Part shown: in pieces, positions 1-36,080 of the stretch
Numbering within the stretch: position 1 is the first letter of the stretch
How the letters are laid out: the number at the start of each line of letters is the position of its first letter
From: Ecdyonurus torrentis
Lineage: Eukaryota; Arthropoda; Insecta; Ephemeroptera; Heptageniidae
DNA: 64,000 nucleotides
Assembly: GCA_949318235.1 (NCBI GenBank)
Contig: OX439136.1
Coordinates: forward strand, 2,962,559-3,026,558
Direction of reading: 5' to 3'
Position numbers and translations under genes: made by a program
Notes under the pieces: generated by a model
What the model was told of the DNA's origin: nothing
Database searches by the model: none
Seen by the model: only the letters and a program-made list of their open reading frames with translations

Positions 1-1052
1 TCGGAAAACTGCATATATAAAAATATATGTGTGTCGGTTTTCCTTACTCCTATGTCACTGAACTATGAAATGTTGGTTCGTTTCTCTATGCGAGCCGACC
101 GTCGCAGAGGGAGGGGAAGTTTGTTGTTATTTTGCACGTGATTCTTCTCCTTATCTATACGGTCAGGTTGTATAGCTTTCTTATATGGAGGTAAGAGTGA
201 TGTCCAAATGGGGGGTAAATCATAACTTGGTTGACTTATCGTGTCATTCTGCCTTCTCACCATCTCTATTGCTTCTAATATTTTCCTCTTTTTATAATGA
301 CTCTCCCTGCCAATTACCTTAGCCTCATCCCACTTAATCTGATGTTTGTTTTCTAATGCATGGTCTACTAATTTTGAATAACCAGCGTCTTCTTTTTCTA
401 TCTTTTGTCTGTGTTCTTTCACTCTTATATCAAGTGGCCGGCTTGTTTCTCCAATATATTCTTTTTCACACATGCATGGTATTGAATATACTACATTTTT
501 GTTAATATTTTTATTTGCTTCTGGTTTGGTTCTAACTAAATTTGATTTAACTGTATCTTTTGAAGTACAAACAGCACGTAAATTAAATTGTCTACTCAGC
601 CGTTGTATTACTTCACTTAACCCTTGGACATAAGGGATACAAATTGTGGCTTCCGGTTTTTCATTTTCTTTGTTTGTCTTCTCTGTCTGCAGTTTCTTCT
701 TTACTTTTTCAACAATATGGTGAGGATAATCATTATCTAATAACACTTTTTTAATAATTTCTTCTTCCTTCTTCATTTCTACTTTGTCACTACAATGACT
801 TTTTGCTCTATGTAATAAAGTCACTGCAACACCAATCTTTGTAGCTTGAGGATGATTTGAATGATAATTTAAATATCTCCCACTATCTGTTGGCTTTCTA
901 TATACAGCAGTAGTAATTTTGTTATTAATTCTTTTTACATTAATATCTAAAAATGGCAATTGTCCTTCTTTCTCATATTCTATTGTGAATTTTATTGATT
1001 CTGCTTGACTATTCATATGTTGTAAAAAAGACTCCACAGGACCTTCATTCAT
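1..1052 (-). mobile_element. Penelope-like retroelement, 5'-truncated copy
   Basis: The copy runs on the minus strand and continues past the left window edge. It begins abruptly at a TA microsatellite (about 1050-1128), inside the reverse transcriptase and just after the place where the catalytic YVDD box would lie. The 5' half is therefore missing, as is usual for copies made by target-primed reverse transcription. Non-autonomous as seen here. Confidence 0.88.
63..1052 (-). CDS. Penelope-like element reverse transcriptase C-terminus plus GIY-YIG endonuclease (partial)
   Basis: The open frame has 329 codons. Residues 20-90 match the end of the Penelope-type reverse transcriptase: LPFLDINVKR, then AVYRKPTDSGRYLNYHSNHP, then a Lys/Cys-rich thumb stretch. 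Residues 188-215 are a GIY-YIG nuclease core: VVYSIPC, C195, KEYIGETSRPLDIR, with Tyr189, Tyr199-Ile-Gly201 and the catalytic-type Arg210. In the family this enzyme nicks DNA and the RT copies the element RNA. The Met at the start is unlikely to be the native start, because the palm domain with the catalytic aspartates is missing upstream. The frame ends in a basic tail and a normal stop, so the surviving part shows no frameshift. Domain order and motifs make the family assignment firm; activity is not expected. Confidence 0.88.
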   Translation of the reverse strand: MNEGPVESFLQHMNSQAESIKFTIEYEKEGQLPFLDINVKRINNKITTAVYRKPTDSGRYLNYHSNHPQATKIGVAVTLLHRAKSHCSDKVEMKKEEEIIKKVLLDNDYPHHIVEKVKKKLQTEKTNKENEKPEATICIPYVQGLSEVIQRLSRQFNLRAVCTSKDTVKSNLVRTKPEANKNINKNVVYSIPCMCEKEYIGETSRPLDIRVKEHRQKIEKEDAGYSKLVDHALENKHQIKWDEAKVIGRESHYKKRKILEAIEMVRRQNDTISQPSYDLPPIWTSLLPPYKKAIQPDRIDKEKNHVQNNNKLPLPLRRSARIEKRTNIS

Positions 1053-1078
1053 ATATATATATAATATATATATATATA

Positions 1079-1119
<41 letters not shown>

Positions 1120-1128
1120 ATATATATT
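1050..1128. repeat. TA microsatellite at the Penelope 5' junction
   Basis: Imperfect (TA)n with AAT interruptions. It abuts the truncated end of the Penelope-like copy. Confidence 0.9.
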
Positions 1129-1565
1129 AACATCAGGCTAAATAAGATAAATTAAATTATGAGTTACAAGTCATTGTTTTATTTATTTTTATAAATATAA
1201 TTATAATTGGGATGTACACAATGTACAAAATAAATACATTTAACTTTTTATTATTATTGCGAGTAATTCAATTGGATAGTTCTAACTCACTAAGTTTTAT
1301 TTCTTAATATTTAAATAAGAATTCAAACTTTATAGAAGGAAGTTACTATTACTTTTTACTGTATAAAATAAAAGCAGAAAGAAATCTGAACTTAATGCTA
1401 CTGAACGTCAAGTTGTATGAAATTAGAAACTTAAGTGAAGAGAAGAAGATTAGCATGTTATATTATACAGTCACATTTTCATGCTGAAATAGAGAGAACT
1501 TACATAAAGTACAGACTACATATAAAGTAATTAAGTATGTCATATTACAATGTATGCTCTTGCAG

Positions 1566-1646
<81 letters not shown>

Positions 1647-2146
1647 GAGATTCAGAAGGTCAAAAGTTCAAATACAACATCTCTTATATAGAATATTTAA
1701 TTATTGTATGTTGGTACGTACAAAAAATGTTAGAAGGATACAAAACTTTTTCTTTTTTTTTTTTTTCATTATTGCTCTATTAGTGACTAAAAAGTTAAGC
1801 GTGTTCTATCAAACTTTTTTTTTCTTTGTTTTTTAAAATTTATTTATTTATTAGCTTTTTAAGAGCTTTTTACAATTGACATTATTTTAACTTTTTTTTT
1901 CTGAGGCTATCAATTTTATATAACAGCAATTAGTTTTAATCATAATAGGATGAAATTTGGTTTATTTTGTAATTGTATTGTTATATTTCAAACAATACTG
2001 TATCTAATTATTTGTTCCTGTCAATACACATTTTTCAAAACTATGCACGAATTAAAAAAAATACTGGAGCCTGTAATTTTGACCAAAAATGAAAAAAATT
2101 AACATTTTTAATGCAAATATAAAAGTCATTTTAGGAGTTAGAGAGC

Positions 2147-2182
<36 letters not shown>

Positions 2183-2645
2183 AAACATTATTAAAAGTTT
2201 GAAAAATCCACGAACATTATTTGTAGTATGAGCTATTTGAAATAATACCTTTTTAAAGGTTTTGAAACACGAATCAATAGAATAACCTAAAAAACTAGTC
2301 TATAAGAGCCTTATTCATATATAAAAAAAAAATTAAAATATTATAAACAATTAAAAGAAATTATTTCCTACACATTATCATACAATATTTTATTGATATG
2401 TATTTATAAAACTTTAATAGTAATTTACACTTTGAATGTATGTAGGTCTAAATTATCAACACACATCTGTATTCTCTTGTCTTTTTTTTTTTTCCATTAT
2501 AAGTATACATTACAAAAATAAGAAGGAGGAAAAATAAAAATAATAACAGCAATGCAGTAATGTAAAAATACAAATTACACAAATAGTAAAAAAATAATAA
2601 TAATAACAGGTAGAAAGGATACAAGAAAGACACCAACCAGCCTAC
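1129..2645. other. Non-coding AT-rich stretch
   Basis: No gene seen. It contains a (TA)n array at about 1570-1640, a (CT)n array at about 2150-2178 and several poly-T runs. Presumably upstream intron or intergenic DNA of TBC1D30. Confidence 0.6.
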
Positions 2646-2751
2646 CTAGATGTTTCCACGGTTTCTCTAGGCTGTCATAGTGAATGCCGGGCTGTGTACT
2701 TAGGCCGTGGCCGGCCCGTGTGTACTTTTCCATTAATTGGAAAGTCCTTAC
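2646..2751 (-). CDS. Candidate orphan coding exon, unknown protein
   Basis: This 106-bp block is far more GC-rich than its surroundings. It reads 35 codons plus one base without a stop on the minus strand, including LMEKYTRAGHGLSTQ and HYDSLEKPWKHL. It is bounded by a possible acceptor (TTATCGACAG) and a donor (CTAG followed by GTAGGC). The AG/GTAAG at the acceptor side could instead be a donor, so the left boundary is ambiguous. No matching neighbouring exon was found on the minus strand. The protein is not recognised. It may be an exon of a gene that continues outside the window, a captured gene fragment, or chance. Confidence 0.3.
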
Positions 2752-3975
<1,224 letters not shown>

Positions 3976-4319
3976 CTTTAAAAGAATAGACCAGAAGAAA
4001 AACATGCATTTATATCACAAAACACTTGATGTGATTTACATTTACATAAATAGCTTTAGTTTGTCTCAAAACCCAACAGTAGCCCCGTAGCAGTGATCAG
4101 AAGATTCAATTTAAGCAACCCGCACAACATTTTTATACTAATTTTTTAATGTTTCTGACGTCATAAACATGGATTTTCACGCAAATTGCATAATTTACAG
4201 TATTTCCACGCTCTTTCGTGGGGTTACCTTAACATTCTGGTAAAAATTATCATCAGTTTTGAAGATCCCATTTCGTGTTTATTCATTATGTGTTGTTTTA
4301 TATGGTCTATGGCTTTAAG
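3976..4319 (+). mobile_element. MITE family B, copy 1
   Basis: One of three same-orientation copies (see 7601 and 18008). The ends are imperfect inverted repeats of the type TTTAAAAGAATAGACCAG and GGTCTATGGCTTTAA. Shared internal words include AACCCAACAGTAGC, the TGACGTCA palindrome (4156-4163) and TTACAGTATTTCC. No coding capacity. Confidence 0.75.
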
Positions 4320-4613
4320 CGATTTTAGTCACTCCCGCTGCCGTTTCTACTTACTAAGCGGATATCTTTCATGATTTAATTAAATCATTATCCAAGTATA
4401 AAGTTATATAGAGTTTATAAGTTATTATAGCAGTATATTAAGTATATAAATATATAAACTGGGTTAAAATATTATGGCCTTGAATTAAAATTAATTAATT
4501 TAACTGTATGCTTACTCTTAAAATGTTAGATCGTGTATTATACTATAATTATGATTTTTCGTACTGTGTGTATTACCAATGTATTGGGAGCAAGCCAGTT
4601 TTGGTAAGAAAAT

Positions 4614-4700
<87 letters not shown>

Positions 4701-4761
4701 TCAGTCAGTCAATCAATCAGTCAATCAATCAATCAATCAAATCAGTCAGTCAATCAATCAG

Positions 4762-4850
<89 letters not shown>

Positions 4851-4886
4851 TCAGTCAGTCAGTCAGTCAGTCAATCAATCAATCAA
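4614..4886. repeat. (AATC)n tetranucleotide array with AGTC interruptions
   Basis: About 270 bp of AATC units with three blocks where the unit changes to CAGT. A frame through it encodes an artefactual Asn-Gln-Ser-Ile repeat. Confidence 0.95.
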
Positions 4887-5359
4887 TAAGAAAATCAATA
4901 AGTAAATCAATAAAATTGGTATATTAATTATTATTTTAATTTAAAATGATAAAAAAGTAAGTTTGTTATGCGTTTAATTATATACGTATATATATAATTT
5001 ATGTATACTATATGTTTATATTTTATAATTGTTTCCTTTTGGGGTTCTTGTGTTGTGTTTTATAAATGTAAGGTGATATTGTTCAGAAAACAAAAGTTTT
5101 TGAGGCATTGTAATCAATTTTTATACAAAAAAAAATTGGCAGTTAACTTTTTTATTATTTTTTTTTTCTTTACATTTGAATCGAAAGTTGTCAGAAATAT
5201 CAAATTTCACCTTTAAGGAAAAGTAAATAAGAAAAATAAAATATTATATCATAACATAAAAACAGCTTAAGTTGTATACAATAAGGAAATGTCAGATTTT
5301 GTTCCAAATGTTTATAAGTGCTTATATTATACAACTTTACAATCTCACTTCTTTGAAGT

Positions 5360-5395
<36 letters not shown>

Positions 5396-5869
5396 CAGAT
5401 TTCTGACGTATTTATTTTTTTTCTCTGCTAAAGATATCAAATATTTTTGTCTGTATAAAGTTTCACATTTTACGTAGTTTGATAAAAGTTTAGACTTAAA
5501 AAAAAACAAAAAAAAAAAAAAAAAAAACGATAATAAAAAAGTGTTATTTTTCTACTTTACTAATGGTGTAACACTGTTAAGTAGATTGAAAAATTGTTCT
5601 TGAAAGTTTTGGTAATAAAAAAAAATGTCAACTATACTATAATGTCATAAACTTTTTCTTGATGTGAATTACGTTCCATGTAACGAAAATAATAATAATG
5701 TACTTACATACTGTATGTACAACATATTATGTACAATATTGTCGCATACCACAGTTTAAAAGTTTATTTTCAAAACGTTGTTATATTTAATTGATGGTGG
5801 TTTTAGAATCATGAAAGATGATACTTTACTTTATAAATTTTATGATTTTGTTCATGTTATATGATCTCT

Positions 5870-5921
<52 letters not shown>

Positions 5922-6182
5922 TCATTTAATTATATATTAATACGTATAACATATTATAGAATTAAACGAAGCATTATAAAATATATATATTATAGAATTA
6001 AATGAAGCGTTATAAAATTTACATGAAAAAACATAAAATATATAATTGATACAAATGAATTTTAGCAAAATTTATACTTGACAAAATAATTTACATTACC
6101 CAAGTATAAAAATTGAATCAATGTCAGACTGTAAAATATCGATTCTTTTTCAGCATAAATATAATAATATGCAATTTTAAGA
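4887..6182. other. Non-coding AT-rich stretch
   Basis: No gene seen. Poly-A runs at about 5361-5391 and 5498-5527, and a (CT)n array at about 5876-5919. Confidence 0.6.
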
Positions 6183-6765
6183 CATTTATAATAGACAACT
6201 TGCATGCAATTTTTTTATGGTTTTAAAAAGTTCTTTTGAAAAAAAAATATTGGTGTATATAACTTCTTAAAAAATGCTCTTTCTTATTTCAAATAATTTT
6301 TGAAATTCAAATTTTATTTGAACGGTGGCCATTACGCCGAAAGACGGTTCGCGTTTCTTTCTTTTTTTTTTTTTTATTGTTGAAATCGTTCGAACGAGTT
6401 CGCAACCATTGGACAATTTTTTCCAATGGCTGGATTTTTCAAAAATAGCTGTTGGAGAAAATATTTTTTTTTTTTTTTTTTTTTTTTTTAAAGTGCGGCC
6501 GTTGAAAAAAATTGTCTAGTGGCTGCAAACTCGTTCGAACGATTTTAACAATCAGAAAAACAAAAGAAACGCGAACCATCTTTTGGCGTAATGGCTACCG
6601 ACTACTATCTTTACTGCAAATAAAATTTGAATTCCAAAATTATTATTTCAAGTATAAAGGAGCATTTTTTAAGAAGTTAATATACACCAATATTATTTTT
6701 TTTTCCTAAAGAATTTTTTAAGTCCATAAAAAATGGCATGCAAGTTATCTATTCTTGAATTATAT
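6183..6765. mobile_element. Foldback element (long imperfect palindrome)
   Basis: The two halves are reverse complements with interruptions. TTGCATGCAA near 6200 pairs with GGCATGCAAG near 6735. GAACGGTGGCCATTACGCC (6320) pairs with GGCGTAATGGCTACCG (6584). ATCGTTCGAACGAGTTCGCA (6386) pairs with TGCAAACTCGTTCGAACGAT (6525). Poly-T runs lie in both halves. No protein. Confidence 0.75.
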
Positions 6766-7230
6766 TACGTTTTTGTTTATTCATCCCTTAAACTGGATTT
6801 TAGTCTCGTGTTAAAAAAAATAAATTGTTTATTTTACCAATATAATGTCAAATATAAAATATCAATATGAAATTGAATTATCGCTGATAGAAATTATAAA
6901 AAATAGAATTTCATTGGAGTCCTATAAGAACTAAAAACAAAGAAAAAATTACATTTTCTGAAAAAGCGCAAAATTTTTCTTTTGTCAATTAGATTTCAAA
7001 AATTATAGAGCCAGTAGAGAAATTTGAAAGTAACTTTATTCTTTATTTACTACAAAAGGCCATAAAAATCACACCTATCCATCATTAACCACTCGTCACA
7101 TAAATATACTTATTTCAAAATAAATTTATTTTTTTATTTTTTTTTTTTTTATTATTATTATTATTTTTTTTTTTACTTCAAAAATTTTTTTAATTTATTA
7201 TGGTAAATTACGCTTTTTACATTTTGAAAA
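6766..7230. other. Non-coding AT-rich stretch
   Basis: No gene or clear repeat boundary seen; contains poly-T/ATT runs near 7130-7180. Confidence 0.5.
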
Positions 7231-7365
7231 TCTTAATCTACAGCTCTGGTCAAAAGTTCCCGAACTGGGCAGCGGCGGCCGCTGCGTTTTCTCATAAAAA
7301 TAACATAGTGTGATTGCGGGTTGCCTATGCAAATCGTTCGGGAACTTTTGGCTACAGCTGTATAC
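7231..7365. mobile_element. Short Tc1/mariner-like MITE
   Basis: Terminal inverted repeats CTACAGCTCTGGTCAAAAGT and its partner near 7340 (ACTTTTGGCTACAGCTGTAT read on +) enclose about 75 GC-rich bases. The GGTCAAAAGTTCCCGAAC-type end resembles Tc1/mariner termini. The superfamily assignment is an inference. Confidence 0.6.
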
Positions 7366-7397
7366 AGTTTGACAATGCTTTAAGAATTGTGAAATCA

Positions 7398-7585
7398 ACG
7401 TCTATGACGTCACTAAACGTTGACAATCTAACGATAAAAGCTTAAATGACGTCACAAACGCTAGAATCTAGATTAAACGTCAAAGTTGCAAATCTACATT
7501 TTGTTTTATCTTCAGGTCCTAAAACTTTTGACGTTACTAAAGTTTTTATCGTTATAGAATATCAACGTTTAGTGACGTCATTATC
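7398..7585. repeat. Palindromic element with three TGACGTCA sites
   Basis: TATGACGTCACTAAACGTTG (7403) pairs with CAACGTTTAGTGACGTCAT (7563), and AACGATAAAAGCTT pairs with the TTTTTATCGTT region near 7540. Another TGACGTCA lies at 7447-7454. Confidence 0.65.
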
Positions 7586-7600
7586 TTTAATTATGCAATA

Positions 7601-7950
7601 CTTAAAAGGAATAGACCAGAGAAAAACTTAAAAATTTATATCACAAAACACTTGATGAGATTTACATAAATAAATTTAGTTTGTCTCAAAACCCAACTGT
7701 AGCTCCGTAGCAGTGATCAGAAAATTCAATTTATGCAACCCGCGCAACATTTTCATACTAATTTTTGCTTGTTTCTGACGTCATGAACATGAATTTTTAC
7801 GCCAATTGCATACTTTACAGTTTTTTCATGAAGTCTCGTGGGGCTACATTAACATTCTGCTGGTAAAAATTTGTCAACAGTTTTGAAGATCCCATTTCGT
7901 GTTCATTCATTAAAAAGCACATGTTGTTTTATGTGGTCTATGGCTTTAAA
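7601..7950 (+). mobile_element. MITE family B, copy 2
   Basis: Same layout as the copy at 3976: CTTAAAAGGAATAGACCAGA at one end, TGTGGTCTATGGCTTTAAA at the other, and TGACGTCA at 7776-7783. It ends about 140 bp upstream of the first TBC1D30 exon in the window. Confidence 0.78.
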
Positions 7951-8092
7951 TATTGGAAAACTATGAACAAGATTTTTTTTTTTTTTTTTTTTTTTAGGAA
8001 TAAACTATTATAATATGATTTTTGATATATATAATATGTATATTAAAATAAAATTGGTAAAACTAATGTCTAATTTGTGTTAATATTTTCAG

Positions 8093-22866
<14,774 letters not shown>

Positions 22867-23356
22867 ATAAATGTATATTCTTTCTACATACTTATTCAAA
22901 TACATGTCCGTTTATAACATATAATATAATGTAACATAAACATTTAAAATATTTAATTGCACTGTAAAAAAAATCACACTTTAAAAGATTCATCTTACAC
23001 AACGTTTAAAATAAATTACAAAATAACTAGAAATTATTTGATAATTCAAATAAAACATAATCCTTTACATTTAAAAATGCATAGAAATTTAATGACCTAA
23101 AAGATACTCTTTTAAATGTGTTATAAACGGAACAAATCTTTCAACAAAATGTTCGCAAAAATTACATATAGTTACGAAAATGTGACAGGACCTGTTAATA
23201 TGTTACTAAATTTAATGTAATGTATTTAATTGATGTATGTGATTTTTGCCCTAATTATTCCTAAAATTCTGTGGCCTATACAGCTCAACCCTTGCTTCTT
23301 AAATAATATTCGTAAATATAGAAATAAAAATTACAGTGCTATGAAATCATCTATGC

Positions 23357-23362
23357 AATAAA
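23357..23362 (+). terminator. Candidate polyadenylation signal of TBC1D30
   Basis: AATAAA about 490 bp past the stop. Other AATAAA words are nearby, so the choice is uncertain. Confidence 0.3.
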
Positions 23363-24542
23363 TACAGCAATTAATTTGAAAAAGTCTAATATCTTCATAA
23401 ATATTGCATTTTTATAAGATAATTATGTATTGATTTTTTATTTATATAATGTATATGTATACAAATAAAAAATAAATACTGCATGTTTACAAAATTTAAC
23501 ATTGCAGTCAAACAATTGTTTTTTAAAAGTTATTATCATTTAACATTATGTTGAAATTTTAATTGTAATGGATGTTACCAGCATATGAAGCTAACAAATA
23601 ATTTTATATCCACTTATTTTTTATACTTTATTTTGAATCAATCAACCTCTTGACTTTTTTTAAAATTTAAATATTATAATCATGGCCTTAAAAATGCATT
23701 TTTACGTATTTTAGGCTACAATAAAGAAAAATCAACAGTAATTGCCGGTAACAACCATTATGGAAGTTAAATGTTATTTTGAATGGTGAGTGGTTTCAAA
23801 AATAAATGACAACTTGCATTAGAAATCTTGCCATTTTTACAGAAGTTAAAATTTTGACATTTATTTTATGTAAGAAAAGCTTTGAGTAATTATAAGCAAC
23901 TTGTACGCTTATTCTAATTAAATTGCAAAGTATTTCTGATACAAGTCGTTAAATAGTATTGTATGGTTAATTCATCCTAACTGGTGTCTAACGTCATGCA
24001 TTCTTCAAATTCATCTCTATTGCTGCTTTTAAAATTGAAAACTGTAACATCTATTATTACTTTTTTATTGCAAACACCGTCCTGTTCCCAATTAAATTTA
24101 ATTTAATTTCAAAAAGAAAAAAAAAAGGAAAAAAAAAAAGAAGAAAAAAACATTTTGAAATATTAAGACTGAAAAAAAAAAGAAGTAATTATTATTAAGA
24201 GCCTTTTCACAGTCCAAGTAACAAAGTAAAATAACAGTGATAAAATAACTGAAATTTATGCTTGAAAATATTGAACAAAATATTGAATAAAAATAATGTA
24301 TGTAAATTTTACCAATATAACAAAAAGAATATTGTGGGTTTAATGTGTATAATATTATATTACTTAAATATGGAATAAAAGTTTTTAAAAATAATTTATT
24401 TATGTTTTATGAAAACCTTTGAAATTGTATACTAATAAAAATTATGCCAAATCACGTTTATAATATTTAAAATTTGAAAAAAATTAAAATATTATATTTC
24501 TAATTTTAAAATGTTACTGTTACTCAATAGTTATTTGTTATG

Positions 24543-24755
24543 CACACACAAAAATAAATACGTAATAATTATGCTATCTCATTTTCAGCATAATTTGTTT
24601 AATACAGCATAAATTATGCTATACTGCATAATAATTATATTATATAGCATAAATATTAAATTTTACAGTTTGTGGTGTTCTAATGTAGCATGAATTATGC
24701 AGTAATGACATAAATTCAGCATAAATTACGTTATTTACTTTTCCATGAGTTTTCC
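24543..24755. mobile_element. TACGTAA/TTATGC-type MITE copy
   Basis: Begins AAAAATAAATACGTAATAAT, then repeated GCATAA/TTATGC words, and ends near ATTACGTTATTTAC. Same family as 28359, 31215 and 34310. Confidence 0.6.
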
Positions 24756-25033
24756 ATGTAGTAATAGTGTTGATTTAAACTTTTAAATTATATTTCATAT
24801 TTAGTTTCTTTATTGATTATAATACCAATTGGTACATGTTGGTTAAGGGATAATATTTAGTTAACGCAAAAATAGTTGTTGTTGTTTTGTTTTTTTAATT
24901 GAATTTTTATTTAACAACAGCAAACACAAGAAACAAATAAAATTTCTGCTATACAGTACATAATATGTTAACATCTTTATTGTGTGTTTATACAATATTT
25001 AAACTAAAAGTACTAAAATTTTACTGCTTGATC

Positions 25034-25039
25034 TTTATT
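25034..25039 (-). terminator. Candidate polyadenylation signal of the DEG/ENaC gene
   Basis: AATAAA on the minus strand, about 170 bp past the stop codon. Confidence 0.45.
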
Positions 25040-25208
25040 TAATCATATATTAGAATAATTATTGTTTAGTAATAAAGTAGAACATAAGAAACATATTTGT
25101 GCAGAAAGTTAAATTTAAGAAATTACACTTCAGTATGATTTCATACGATTTGTAAAATAGACAAAAAAAAAAAATTCTGCATAATTTTTAATGTATTAAA
25201 CACTTTCC

Positions 25209-34087
<8,879 letters not shown>

Positions 34088-34309
34088 TGTTTACTTAATT
34101 GTAAATGTCACCTTTAATATTTAAATAATTATTAAATATTTTGTGTTTTAAAGATGAAAAATAATTATGCTATGCAACACAATATTTATACATGAAAACT
34201 AATAATACAAACTTATCAAGTTCTAATTTGAGACTGACTTAAAATATAACTCATTTTTAATGTGTAAATAGAAAAATATAAATCTTTAACAATATATTTT
34301 TAGTTATAT

Positions 34310-34520
34310 GCACGTAAAGAATAAATTACGTAATTTATGCTGCATTTATGTAATTCTAGCATAATTAATGCAAATTTAGAACAATATAAATAATTATGCT
34401 GTGTATAACATAATATGTAAAATATTTATTTTGTAATATAGCATAAATTATGCTGTATTGAACTATTTGTTCTGAAAATGAGCCAGCAAAATTATTACGT
34501 ATTTATTTTTGTCTGCGTGA
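34310..34520. mobile_element. TACGTAA/TTATGC-type MITE copy
   Basis: Best-preserved copy. Starts CACGTAAAGAATAAATTACG and ends ACGTATTTATTTTTGTCTGC followed by GTGA, so the ends are inverted repeats of about 25 bp. About 225 bp upstream of the channel start codon. Confidence 0.78.
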
Positions 34521-35735
34521 ACAAGAAAACACAATTAGCTTTTCTTCTTCAAATTATTACTAGTAGGAGTAGGTCATAACTTGTCATAAGTCATATAACA
34601 AAAATATCATTACATTTTCTTAATGTATTTAATTTTATTTAATTTTGGTACAAAAAAAAAAAAAACTATGGAGGGTTTTCCTTATTTAATTTATTTATAT
34701 TAGGCAGGTTACTATGTTATATATGTATAGTACAGCATAATGCAGCATAGGCAGCATTATGTATTCTTCTTGATCATTCGTTATATTAATAAAACGATGC
34801 TAATGTATATATTTTATATTTCATCAATTTCAGACATTTCTATTTTTAAAACCCGATACCTTCATTCTTCCAGCACATTCTCTCTATCAACAATTAAATA
34901 CTTGTTTTAAGCTAAATATTCGAGAAAAGGCGATAAAAATTGCCGCTCAGTAATATATCTCCTTCGAGCAGTATGTAATTAGGGATAAGGAAACACATCA
35001 ATATTTGAAATTCTTTTAAATGTCGAAGTGATTTTTAAATTTATAGAAAAGAAAGTTAAATTATATAAAAAAATAAATTCTCTTAAAATTTGCAAAATAA
35101 AAAAATATATATATAAAAAATAGAATAATAATATAAATTAATTATCTTGAAAATTTAATTATATTTACAAGGAGCGTTAATAATTTTTGTTCTTTCAAAA
35201 AACATAAAATTAAAATGCAATATTTGAAATAATGAATCTTACTTGCCTGACTATGAGGTCCTCTTTGTATTTTCTAAACTGGATGTTTACTAAACAGTGC
35301 TCATGTAACAACTTATTGAAGTCTTTCTATTTCAAAATAATTTTATTTGCATTGCATGTTTACTTTGATGCATTTTTCTGTTTTGCATAACATGATTATC
35401 TCTTTACAAAAGATAAAAATCAACCTTTAATAATTATGTCATTCCGTGCATGATCTACATATTGAAAGTAAATTTACTACTGTTAATAATAAGGTCACTT
35501 TTACTCATAGAAACAATAGATCATGCAATTTTTTTTTTATAACTTTTAAAAATTCTTTATTAGGAAATGTAAATAATATTGGTGGAAATCAAACTTCTTT
35601 CAAAATGCTCCTGACTTCATATTTAAAATAAGTTTTGAGATTTAAAGATTATAAAATAATGGCATGCAAGTTGTCTATGACTTGTTACTTGCAGTAACAA
35701 AATATCGATTTTCATGTTTATAATAATATCACAAT

Positions 35736-35950
35736 TTTGAACTGAAACGAGGAAGACTAAAATAATTTAGGAGTTAATTTTATTGCATAAAAACTTTGTC
35801 TTGAATCGATAGATATGCAAATTTTTAATATTTAAGTTCATTTTCAATTAGTTTTTGAAAGTGACAATATGACATTAACTTTTCCCTATGCCCACATGCA
35901 TGTAACGTCATTTTTATATTTTCAAAAATTAATTAAAAATACTTAATGAA
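35736..35950 (+). mobile_element. Element family D, copy 2
   Basis: Shares GAACTGAAACGAGGAAGAC, TTGAATCGATA and TTTTCAAAAATTAATTAAAA with the copies at 14797 and 46424. Confidence 0.65.
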
Positions 35951-36080
35951 TAGGAATCTTTATTAACCCAGGCAGTTCACAATAACAATTAAAGTTACAA
36001 CAAGTATTGTTCTTATCAAAATAACTTAAAAATAAATTTATATATGTATCATGTATGTATCATATTATTATCATTATTAG

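Larger units (their letters stand above)
22867..25033. other. Convergent 3' spacer between TBC1D30 and the DEG/ENaC gene
   Basis: Presumed TBC1D30 3' UTR (several AATAAA words, one at 23357-23362), then AT-rich sequence with poly-A near 24115-24180 and a TACGTAA/TTATGC repeat at about 24543-24755. No coding block seen. Confidence 0.7.
34088..36080. other. Upstream region of the DEG/ENaC gene
   Basis: Contains a TACGTAA/TTATGC MITE (34310-34520) and a family D copy (35736-35950). The promoter was not recognised; no other gene seen. Confidence 0.6.

Noticed and set aside
4320..4375. Short GC-richer piece next to MITE B copy 1
   Set aside because: No frame with splice sites and no similarity to known proteins.
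4579..4905. 108-codon Asn-Gln-Ser-Ile frame
   Set aside because: Translation of an AATC tetranucleotide array; no flanking coding sequence or splice sites. Also considered as a CRISPR-like array, but there are no spacers.
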